Source: Pyrenochaeta sp. MPI-SDFR-AT-0127 (Eukaryota; Ascomycota; Dothideomycetes; Pleosporales; Cucurbitariaceae). From it: 64,000 bases of DNA. The translations under genes and the position numbers were made by a program. The DNA lies in contig JAGTJM010000023.1 in NCBI GenBank assembly GCA_020747015.1, positions 248,001 through 312,000 of the forward strand, written 5' to 3'. Of the stretch, positions 45,843 to 55,254 are shown piece after piece. Under the pieces are notes generated by a model. The model saw only the letters and a program-made list of their open reading frames with translations, was not told the origin of the DNA and ran no database searches. The first letter of the stretch is position 1. Each line of letters starts with the position of its first letter.

Positions 45843-46995
45843 ATACCACCTTCATACTAGGAAAGCCGTGAACCGTTACAATGGTCTGGTGTACTGCACA
45901 TCTTTCACCCAATTCCAAAGACCTGGCTTGCTCCATGCATATCCACAGCCTCATCGACCAGCTGCCGAGCGATGCCGAGATGTATCTGATGTCGAGATAC
46001 AGGGATGCAAGATGGACAAGCCCTTAGGCGCGGCAAGAAGAGATCCTAGCCGCAGTCCACAACGTGTCGTTATCTATGTGGTCGGGACAGCTTCAGCAAA
46101 TGTACCGGGGTGCGAACCTCCCGCGCGCAGAACACAAAAGCGTACACGTAACGGCTTCTCCACATGTGCTGCAGAATTACCAAATGGATAGGCAGGGCCG
46201 AAAGCTTGTTCGCCCTACAGTTGCATAGCGTGCGCATGGCGTAGATCTCGATCGATCCGCGATTGAAAAAAAGGTTTACCGGACATGGCATTACCCGGTT
46301 TTCGTCGACATGTAGCACTTGCGGAGCAACAATAGTTTGATGGACATGATAGACAAGGTTTATAACGAGCTCGTAGTAGGTTTGCCAATACTCCTTTATA
46401 TAAACGTCGAGGGTGAACTCTTCCATTTCTGGAACAGCCGTGGAAATCCACCTCTTCTGCTGCGCTTCTACGGGCAGCTACTGTGGAAACTCTCTGACTC
46501 CGACACCATTCATCCTTTGTGCAAATGACATACCCGCCTCGCACAAGCCACCTCCCAAACCCGAGTTGAAGAGGAAAATTCTGAACCCAAGAGTCTCGTG
46601 AAGCATGTCAAAGCTCCGCAACATTGCATCCTGGAATAGAAGGACCAGCATTCTGCTCGCTAGCTTCCACTCATGGACTTAAACCAGCCCGGCAGCATTG
46701 CAACAAAGGCGGCATGAACAATCTAGCAAAACTTCCTAGATCGACATCGCCGAACCATCTGTCATTTGCGCCGAGGCTGGAAGCTGAAGAGTGATATGCT
46801 TGCAACTAGAATAGCTGGCTTTCATGGAGGCAAGGAAGTCTTTGGGGGTTTCTCTTGATCCCTTCTTCGTCGATATCAACATGCAGTTGAGAATGTAGCA
46901 TGCTAGATGCTACCTTCGTAAACCAATTGACTCAATCTAGACAACGCCCGCGTAGTCCGTATATGTTGATACTTCTCCGATCCTGCGTCTACCCT

Positions 46996-47586
46996 TCACA
47001 CCTTCTGCCTCATCAGCTTGTGCAGCGATGAGCTTAACTGCTGTGCCTCCTTATCCCTTAGTTTCCTTAGTGGCTTGGGGCTTGCATTGCGCGAGGACGC
47101 CTTGGAGCCAGTCAGTGACACTGGTGAAGCTTCACGACGGCGCCTCTCTAGCTTCTTAGGCTCGGGACTGCTGGACGAGTTGAGGGTGTCGCTTCTTTTC
47201 CGCAGCCTGCGTGTTGGTACTTGGGCGTGGGTCTGGACTACTGGTACTGTGGCTGATGACTGAGCTCGTCTCCTTCTCCGCTCTTCATTGATCAGGGTGC
47301 GTTCTGAATCTGGAGTCACTGCAGGACTCGAGGTTCGTCGATGGTGGGGTGTTTGTGGGTGCTTGTCTAGGTCGTCAATGGGTATTCTCCTGCTCCCTTG
47401 TCGTGATTCGCTCCTTGATTTGGTGTACGACTCGAGCATTTTCTCTACCTCTCGCTTGTTCACATCTGTGTACACTAGCCTCAGGACCTCGAGAACTAGA
47501 AGTGATGTAACGATGTAGGAGATCAGAAAGCCCATTCTCGAGTAGAACTCGGACGTGATGAGAAAACTGAGAAAGCTGAGAAACAT
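46996..47586 (-). CDS. Small membrane protein with Arg/Ser-rich tail, unrecognised
   Basis: Single exon of 196 aa from the only in-frame ATG (47586) to TGA at 46998-46996. The frame is open further upstream but without an ATG. Residues 1-40 are strongly hydrophobic (MFLSFLSFLITSEFY, then FLISYIVTSLLVLEVLRLVY), forming one or two membrane segments. The rest is soluble, highly basic and Ser/Arg/Pro-rich (NEERRRRRAQSS, KKLERRRREAS). The composition resembles a membrane-anchored disordered protein. The function is unknown. A start at the second Met (MGFLISY) would still keep one membrane span. Confidence 0.6.
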   Translation of the reverse strand: MFLSFLSFLITSEFYSRMGFLISYIVTSLLVLEVLRLVYTDVNKREVEKMLESYTKSRSESRQGSRRIPIDDLDKHPQTPHHRRTSSPAVTPDSERTLINEERRRRRAQSSATVPVVQTHAQVPTRRLRKRSDTLNSSSSPEPKKLERRRREASPVSLTGSKASSRNASPKPLRKLRDKEAQQLSSSLHKLMRQKV

Positions 47587-48896
47587 CTTGAACTGTATTG
47601 TCTCTGCTGGAAGTGTTTGGTTTTGAAGATAGAATGAATTTAGTTGGTGGAGAGAGTATCCTGCTTTTTTAAACCCCGAATTGCGGCGGTGGTGATGATC
47701 GGAATGTCGACGTTTTGTGTGCGCCGCACGCTGGAGTCTCACCGCAGATGTTGGTGGAGTTGTGTGACGGACGATAGTGGGCGTACTTCCAACCTTGCGT
47801 CCGGGGGAGCATTCAGCCTTTGAAGTCGCACAGTGAGACAATCCGGGTCCAAAACGCACGCGCTTCCTTGAACCATGCCTTAGAAGACGGCAGTGCTCCA
47901 ACCTATAAATGGCTGGACAAGGTGGAAAGTTGACGGGGCCTGAAACCAATCAGACTGTTTCAGAAGAGACTCCAAGGATGAGACATGTTTGAAGTCCGCC
48001 CACGCCAGCCAAAAGCGTGTCTGAGCCAAACTACATGGAGCTGCCACCAAGCCGGATGGAGATAGACACGGACTCCGAGACCAATGGGATGACGATGCTG
48101 GACAGACGCCTACCGATAGGGCTGGCAACCGAGCGCCATGTTAATTTAAAACCTCGAGAACATGATTGTGTCCCATTGCGCGATTGCGTAGTGGCTTGCG
48201 CACACTGGGAATCTGCTCAGTTAGAATTGAGGGGTTGCGTCCTGCAGAGCCCTGCAGAGCCCCGCAGAGTACGTGAGGGGGCCATGAAGATGGGTTGAAC
48301 TCGACGGCGTCTGCACTCCCCCAGAGTGTCAGCTGTGGAGAACACGGGGCCACTTTCCTACCACCGCGATATAACCAAGTGCCCTGCTGGGCAGGTCGCA
48401 AGGTAGTAAGCGAACTCTAGGAGCTAGGAAAGCCACTTCATTTACACAGCTATAAGTGTATTGGATGGCGCTCCGGGCACGTGAAAAAGACTCGAGAGTG
48501 TTTGTGCTGAGTCGCACGACGCCTTTCAGGGGTGATCCTTCGTAGCTCGTTTAGCTCGACAATCCTGACTTTTTGGACATCAAGACTGCATGCCAATGTT
48601 CAGAGCTGAGCGCAAGACAGATTATGGCCACAAGAGGCCTTGGGATCCGGATATCTCTATTCGCGCAGGATTGTAATGGCTTGTTTAACGAGCGCCAGAT
48701 AATCCAACCCATGATACCTCATCTGAAGGCTAGCAAACAATGGTCTAGCAATACAAACCTAGCCGTGCCATGCTGAACGCCTCCACAGATCCATTCCTGG
48801 TCCAGAAACACCGCGCTGAAATGATACAATAACGCAATGCCAACACCAACCCAAATCAGATTTCGTGCATAGATGCGAGTCATCGTCTTGTCTCTC
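47587..48896. other. Intergenic, no gene seen
   Basis: Upstream of the small membrane protein gene and downstream of the large one; both are on the minus strand. It contains a short imperfect tandem repeat at 48241-48270. Confidence 0.5.
48241..48270. repeat. 10-bp tandem repeat, three units
   Basis: CCTGCAGAGC, CCTGCAGAGC and CCCGCAGAGT follow each other in non-coding DNA. Confidence 0.8.
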
Positions 48897-51529
48897 CTAG
48901 TGCTCCAAAAGTTGGTCGTCCGTCATCCTTAGATCCCAGGCTGACTCCTCCGTGACCTGCGCCGCCTGGCTCCTTACGTACCAGGCCCTATTCGTGGCTG
49001 TGCCTCTGACAGCTTCCCTTGCTGCTGATGCCGCGTCTTCAAACCCAAAGACATACTTGTACATAGTCGCGCAAATCCAGGAAACAAAAGAAGACAATGG
49101 TATCCACCAATCTTTGATAAACTTGCGGAAGATGAGGGTTGGTATGACGAACGGGTACTGGGGAGCGTTTATTTTGACGGCAAAGGGGTATGGCGAGGAC
49201 TGTGCGTACTTGGGCTGGCAGTACATGCCACTGTTGTATGTTCAGTAGTGGACTAGTACCACAAATGGATCGATACATACCAGGCGATCTCTTCACTGAC
49301 CCACCATGTGAAAAGAAAGAACCCAAAGATCGTCAAGGCTGTGAACCCGCCCCAAAACTGCCACGGACTATTTGATACTTGCCGTGCGGTCTTTATGCGT
49401 TGTTGCCAGAAAAGGGACTTAAACCACTTCCTTAAGGACAACTGGTGTCCGTCGTTCGTCACGCAAGGGCACTCACGATATGCAAGTTGGACCTTTCCCC
49501 CACTTGTTCCCCCGTCTTCGGCATGTTCAACGCGATCTTCAACACGTTTCATCCCCCGGCTCGCGTCGCGGATGCTTGTTCGTGCTGCCCGTAATCGATC
49601 GTTCATCCGATGGAGATGGAGGAGTTCTTGTTGGCGTTGGCGCTCTGCTTCGCTGCGGGGAGTACCAGTTGGTAGCGGAAGGCCTTGCAATGTATCTTCA
49701 TCTATCTCACCGTTGGCGCTTCCTGGTAGTGGAGATATCAATTCTTCGAGTGAATTGATAGTTGAGTCACCAAAGTCAGCAGACTGTCGCCGATCGTTGG
49801 ACCTTGCTTCCTGAACGAGTGCCTGAAGTGCTGAGCTGGGAAGTGAAGGTTGCACGGCTTCTGCAGGAACGTCCCCAAGCGCTTGTTTATTGAACGGGGT
49901 GACATTTGCTTTCTTTGGTGATTTGCCCTTTTCCTGTTTGCTTTCTTGCAATTTGCTTTTCTCAGAAGATCGTGGAGGAGATCTTGAGATGCTGCTGGAT
50001 CTCCGTGCAGTACGCGGGCCTGGTGTGTCCACCCACGCACCGGTAACCACAGGTGTCTTTGGATCCAGTTTAGACCGTGGATGCGGCATTGGAGTGACAT
50101 CCACATCATCATCCTTTGGTGATGATGCTGGTATGAGTTCGTGTATGCTCTCATTTTCTGAACGTTGCTTTGATTCATGCTGCTTTGTCTGTTCCTCTAT
50201 TGCCTTTTGTCCGACAGGATTCACCATGTTCTCTGGTATAGGCACCCCTTCCACTGTCTGATCCTTATTTTCTGATGATACAGGCGGTGTATTTGCTGTC
50301 ATAGGCTCCAGTGAGCTGTTTTGAGGGGCTGTCTGTGGCCTCGGTGCTACCACTCGCCCTGGGCTGGGTGTATTCGATGCCCTTGCTAATCGGCGAAGCA
50401 AGTCCTGTGAGTCTGCTCTTCGATGGCGAATAGGCTTCGTAAGGTTGGTTTCTGAGTGAACCCGCAAATCGTGTTCCACTGTGTCTATGCTCTCAGCGCT
50501 CTTGTACAAGGCAAATGGTGAGTTCTCCTTGCCGATGCCTGTCACTGGTTTTGACTTTCCAATCGACTGCCATGAATTTGTTCGTGTCCGTAATCTCTGC
50601 TGTGGTGAGGTAGGACCGGGTGTCTCTTGCTCTGTACTGGACGTGCCATGGACTGTATTTGTCGACTTTGCAGACGAAGATTGCGGTCGATGCGTTTGTT
50701 CTGGCGAGCCCTCCTGGACCCTGTCTAGTCGCGCTGTGGTGACGCCCTGATCCCTCAGACTTTCAATCTCTCTCTGCCGTATATCATCAAGCGCCGTGTT
50801 TCGCGGTATATAGGGCGTCGAAGCAATCATGGATGCTTCGTTGAGCTCGAAAGTAAGGTCCCAATCAGCTGACCGGTCGTTACGCGGTGTCCCATGTATA
50901 GAGCTCTTGTGCGACAGCGGGCTGTCTTCGACTGAACGGCGCGGTATGTTCGCATCATGTGCATCGTCTGCATATTGTTGATATGGGTGTATTTGTCCAT
51001 TCATTGTGCCATCGGCTGGAATCGGGGTCTGTTGTTGCTGTTCCTCCTCGTAAGTGATGGTCCTCATCCAGTTCCTGTTCAATCTGCTCTTCCTCCCCCA
51101 TCCTGGCGGCGCATGTATGGCCGGGTCCGACCTCGCTGAGCCATTGCTGCTGGGTGGGCTTTCGAACTTTACGTGTGTATTCGCTCCCACTGATGTGTTG
51201 TTGCGCGCATTGTTTCTCTCCAGGTTGTCTATGGTCAAACCGACGCGTGGATGGGTACGCGCTTTGCGGAATGCATGGACTCTGCCGTGGAGCGCCTCGT
51301 TCAACCGCCTCTCATCGCGGGCGTTCTGTATCATGAGCCTGTCGAATTCGTCCGCGTCATGTTCGAGAGCGCTGAGGTCAGACACTACAGAATTTAGGTC
51401 CTGCGTATCCTCCTGCACCTCCATGGCCGCATATCCATTGGCGCTCCTAGTGGTGATGTGTGCGTAGCGTGTATTGATGATGTTCGCAGACGGCGGGGAA
51501 AGAGTCTGGAGGGGTTGGCGCGTAGTCAT
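48897..51529 (-). CDS. Large disordered protein with C-terminal membrane span, unrecognised
   Basis: Exons 51529-49281 and 49230-48897 (50-nt intron, donor GTATGT, acceptor CAACAG, phase 2) give 860 aa. The N-terminal 120 residues form a likely helical segment (LNSVVSDLSALEHDADEF, then RLNEALHGRVHAFRKAR). Residues 120-640 are mostly disordered and Ser/Pro/Gln-rich. A basic helix (LLHLHRMNDRLRAARTSIRD) leads to a membrane-spanning stretch near residue 735 (GGFTALTIFGFFLFTWWV). The last 110 residues contain PQYPFVIPTLIF and WWIPLSSFVSWICATMY and may form more membrane contacts. Similar layouts occur in nuclear-envelope and spindle-pole proteins of filamentous fungi, but I cannot name the family. 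Translating through the second intron would truncate the conserved end. Confidence 0.7.
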
Positions 51530-51864
51530 TGGTGCAAAGCGACTTGGTTGAGATGGTGCATAGTGATTCGATTAATGGTGGAATTGAATGGAGGCGCGCA
51601 TATTTTATGTTCTTGCAGCCGTTACAGAGGTAGGCGCATTGGCGTGTGCATTGTTGTCCATGGTGAACGCGTCGTGACTTTCACCATGGAACGTGCACCA
51701 ATGATCGTCACATGGATGACACCACAAAGATCGGAACCCAACGGTCTGTAGTCTACTTGCTGTGAAAGCCACGAGTCGTTCTTGTTTGGCTCACAAAAAT
51801 AATAGTAAGTGATGGCTTCATTGACCAACCATTTTTTATGTTCGTATAATAATTGAGTGATAGG
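51530..51864. other. Short intergenic region between qutR 3' end and the next minus-strand gene
   Basis: It contains the large hairpin described separately. No gene is seen. Confidence 0.55.
51637..51703. repeat. Imperfect inverted repeat forming a 67-nt hairpin
   Basis: Inner arms of 11 bp are perfect (TCCATGGTGAA at 51657-51667, TTCACCATGGA at 51680-51690) around a 12-nt loop. Outer arms CATTGG at 51637 and CCAATG at 51698 also pair, with a TGTGC/GTGCA segment between that pairs with wobbles. It lies 162 bp beyond the qutR stop and upstream of the next gene's ATG. It could be a small non-autonomous element, a termination structure or a binding site. Confidence 0.6.
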
Positions 51865-54583
51865 TTATGGCTCCTGATCATCTATGGCCTTCAACCTCCT
51901 CTGAATCATCTCTGGATCAGCATTGCCCTGTTCGTCTCTCCAAGCACGCAAAACCTCTTCACGCATGACCCGTCGTGGTGCACGCTTGCCTGTGAACAAT
52001 TCGAATTGAGCAAAAGCTTGCTCTGGCAGGAAGTCCAATCCATCCATATAAGTCCACAACCGAGGCCCTTCACCCTGAACTTGCTGCATCAAGGGCGTGT
52101 TCAGAGTTTTGTATGCAATCTCCATGACAACACCGCCTGTCGAACTCTTAATCCACTGGTCAGGTAATGTGAACTGTGCCGCAGGGCTATCGTCTATGGG
52201 ATCCGCCGGGATGCACGAAAGGATAATTGTGGGTTGACGAACATCTTCTGGCCACGGATCGTCTCGTGACTTCAAAACGTGGAACATGGTATGAGTGTCT
52301 TGGCGTACGACTGAAGGGGTGACTATCGTCGCCTTGGATGATTGGATAAGGCGAGTGAAATGGGCGACCATCTTTTCCGCCTTTGCAAGTGTTCGGTTGA
52401 AAATGACTATGTTCTGGACCCCTAGTTGCAACAAAGCATACACAGCTGCTCTAGCCATACCACCTGCGCCGATGATCAAGCCGGACGTTGTTGGCCGGAC
52501 CGCGTTGGCCGGTGACAGCCCTCTGCGCACGCATGATCGAATGCCGATCCACTCGGTGTTGTCTCCATAGAGTGCTTGTATCGGACCTGACTGATTGCGT
52601 TCCTGAAAGAGTTCCAAGTCGCTGGGAATACTACCGTCGCTCTTCAGGTGACGGACCGGAATAAGAGTGTTTACTGCACCGATAGCTCGAGCGTGTTGAC
52701 TCAATGAGTCTGCAAGAGATATGACTTCGATCTTGAAGGGCTGGATGACAATGGAGCCGCCAAAGTTCGTCTTGCGTACAAGCTCTTGGAGACTGTTAAG
52801 CGAGGAGCTCTGAACGCGAATAAATTCATGGGGCATCCCGCACGTATCATAAGCGGCATTGTGCATGGCGGGCGAGACACTATACTCTAGACTTGCACCA
52901 ATGATATAAATCAACATCGGATCGAAAGTGAACGATGTGTACAGAGCCTGTGTAACTTCTCGCGCAGTAAGCCAAGAGGTCTGGGAGTGGTGGTCTAATG
53001 GCTTCGAGTGTGATGTTTTTGGGATCACTGGCGTAAGATGTCGATTGAAGCATACTGATCGGCGGCCAGCTCTTCCAGTGTTGTAACACACCAAAGGAAC
53101 CTGGCTGGTGCTTATGCTAATCCTGGATCTTAGGCCTTGGATAGGAACATCATCATCAATGCACCCTGCTGTCTGAGTGAAGCGGACGACTGCACAGCCA
53201 AGACGCACAGCAAGTTCGTAGTACGCAACCCACGAAGGGTCATCCCAAGGTTTGTCAGCATGGAGATGTCCAATCATCTTTGTTATTCCTCTAGATGCAA
53301 CTAGCTCCATGAGTGTTGCTTGTTCGAGCGACAAGTCCATAGTCAGGAACTCGGGTGCCAATTTCAAGCCATGATGTACATGTTCGAGATACGAGGCTCG
53401 GCTTGTATTTGCAGTGGGCGCAGGAAGTACGTGGTAGATGATTGGGACAACTGTACTCCTTCGAACTTTCGATATACAGCTACTGATGTCATCCACGACA
53501 CTTGCGTCACGCTGCGATTGGTCCGGGTCAACAAGAATCTCAAATGCATCACATCCAAGCTCAAGGCATTGAATATCGATGTCAGGAGTCAGCAGGTCCA
53601 CCAACGGCACCTGGACGGCGCAAGTGTACTTTCTGAGCTCGGTCGCCACGTCTGATAAAGGATATCCGGGTTCGAGGGGAGGGATGGAAACACCTATCGG
53701 ATCATTCGTATTCTCCCGAGATGTAATCAGCGATAAGAATTTAAGAAAGGTTCGCTGTGCTCGCTTGAGTGTGAGAAATGCTGGGGCTGCGGGCTCGTCA
53801 ACAGGTGCACCAGTGCTGTTTCCTGTTGTCTCTGAGATGTTGTAAAATTCATAGTTGGAACATCGCCTCAGGATTGGTGCAGTAATGGCCAGCATATCTT
53901 TGAGCCTTGACAGCTCAATTCCTCCTAGATAGTCATGCACGCTGCGAAGATCTCGCACCACATGAATAACTGGATGGGTCCTCGCGAACTCTTGCATGAG
54001 GGCTTGCCCGTTCCTTTCCAAAGAGCCTCCGTTGCAAACGATGATGGCGCCGTTATTGTGTGTCCGCAGTGCAGCCCGTAGCAATTCCTCCTGTCGGAGG
54101 TTGTGATTCGCAGCGCCAAATTGTTTGCGGTACCTAGCGGTGGAAAAGCCTGTTGCGTCCTGGAAGAGATCGTCGATATCTACAACGCGTCTTCGGCATG
54201 CTATTGACGCAATGACAGCTAAGGTGGACTTTCCAGTGCCGCGCATACCAATGAGAACAATGGAAGCATCAGGCTTGAAATTGCGACGACATGGTCTCGG
54301 TAAAGTAGCGGGCGTAGGCGTATCTCGAGGAGTAGACCGAGCACTTGAACCTATTGAGGCTAACGGCTGTCAGAATGTCCAGCCTGATCATATGCCCTGA
54401 GGAAATGAACTTACATGTTCCCTCCATAACTGATGCGCGGGTCTTATGCGAAACCGGGGTCCCAGACGAGGTAGCTTCTTTCTGGACAGCCGACTGGCCG
54501 GCATGAGGCAAGCTGCTGCTGGCGATGCTGTCTTCGCTCATGGATGCGAAGGACCGCTTCGTCCGAACGGGAGCGGTAGCCAT
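51865..54583 (-). CDS. qutR: QutR-type quinate pathway repressor (shikimate-enzyme-derived multidomain protein)
   Basis: Repressor of quinate use (A. nidulans QutR, N. crassa QA-1S). It descends from the last three domains of the AROM polypeptide and holds the activator QutA inactive when quinate is absent. Exons 54583-54415 and 54350-51865 give 884 aa. A Ser/Thr-rich N-terminus leads to a shikimate-kinase-like domain with Walker A GMRGTGKST near residue 91 and VVDIDDLF. A dehydroquinase-like domain (VPLVDLLTPDIDIQCLELGCD) follows, then a shikimate-dehydrogenase-like domain (IIGASLEYSVSPAMHNAAYD, GLIIGAGGMARAAVYAL). In the last, the usual NTDW is NTEW, in keeping with a sensor rather than an enzyme. 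An AG 15 bases upstream of the chosen acceptor would break frame. The gene is divergent from qutA across a 671-bp shared promoter region. Confidence 0.92.
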
Positions 54584-55254
54584 AACGTTAGGTACTTGAC
54601 GCGCTCAACTCGGGAATTTGAAAGGCCTGGTCCAACTTGACGAGTCCAAGACGCTATGCTGCGATACTGAGTACTGGAATTGGGACGATGCGCGATGCAT
54701 GGAGTGAGTCGGCCTCCAAGATCGAACCCTTGTAGTATTCGCGTTGCAACGTGCAATAGTCTTTCAGCCCGGCAAGTGAGGAAACAGACTGCAGTACGCG
54801 CGCAGGGCAGATTGGAGAAGAGCCATAGCATGCATCTCAGTGGTGCTCACGGGTGAGGTGTGAGATGAGGTGTGTTCCGAGCTCCGGAAGAGACTTTACC
54901 CCTCATTGCACCGGCCCGGCACCAATGAAGCACCATGGCTTGCTCGCACCGCGCATGAGGACATCCGTTCCCAGACATCTCAATTGCCGCTTCCCCATCG
55001 ACAACTTTGGTTTAGGTCACTGTCAACTTCACATATGCTGATATACAGGGCTGGTGAACAGAGCATGTTGTAAGCTAGCCCGATGCCATCCAGAGGTTGC
55101 CAAAGCGGACTGATCCCAAGGTAGGATTGCGCAGGTGTGCAATTGGCGAAGCCCAGCTCATCCGACAACTGGACCATCGATAGCCGGCTCTTTCACCTAG
55201 TTTACCTTTCACCTAGTTTACGGCACCGTTTGGTTGCTCGTTGAGATCTCGCTC
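54584..55254. promoter_or_regulatory. Shared divergent promoter of qutR and qutA
   Basis: 671 bp separate the two ATGs. In Neurospora and Aspergillus the equivalent region is autoregulated by the activator. I did not find a clear copy of the GGRTAARYRYTTATCC activator site by eye. A perfect 16-bp tandem duplication lies just before qutA. Confidence 0.6.
55190..55221. repeat. Perfect 16-bp tandem duplication directly upstream of qutA
   Basis: CTTTCACCTAGTTTAC occurs twice in direct succession, 33 bp before the qutA ATG, so probably in the leader or core promoter. Both copies are identical, which suggests a recent origin or selection. Confidence 0.9.

Larger units (their letters stand above)
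39312..46995. other. 7.7-kb block without a confident gene
   Basis: The longest gene-poor stretch in the window. Base composition is close to that of the coding neighbours, so it does not look like a strongly RIP-mutated repeat. I see no reverse transcriptase, transposase or integrase motif and no obvious terminal repeats. It holds the probable 5' exon of the Zn2Cys6 gene (near 39446), a possible 78-aa gene (41965-42254), coding-like minus-strand pieces (43990-44520), and a short tandem repeat (45821-45842). Genes made of very short exons could still be hidden here. Confidence 0.45.

Noticed and set aside
45881..46027. 48-codon plus-strand frame containing LIDQLPSDAEMYLMSRYRDA
   Set aside because: The peptide looks protein-like, but the frame is closed by a stop just before its ATG, ends quickly, and I found no splice-linked continuation.
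46080..46145. tRNA-like T-loop on the minus strand (GGTTCGCACCC)
   Set aside because: The conserved A after the R position is missing and no matching acceptor stem, D arm or anticodon stem can be drawn.
49441..49475. A 35-nt intron (GTGAGT...CCAG) inside the 860-aa gene
   Set aside because: It is shorter than any intron here and removing it breaks the frame; reading through keeps the frame to the membrane segment.
51154..51467. Plus-strand frames opposite the 860-aa protein
   Set aside because: They are shadows of the minus-strand gene; the minus strand has the long uninterrupted frame, the ATG and the clean intron.
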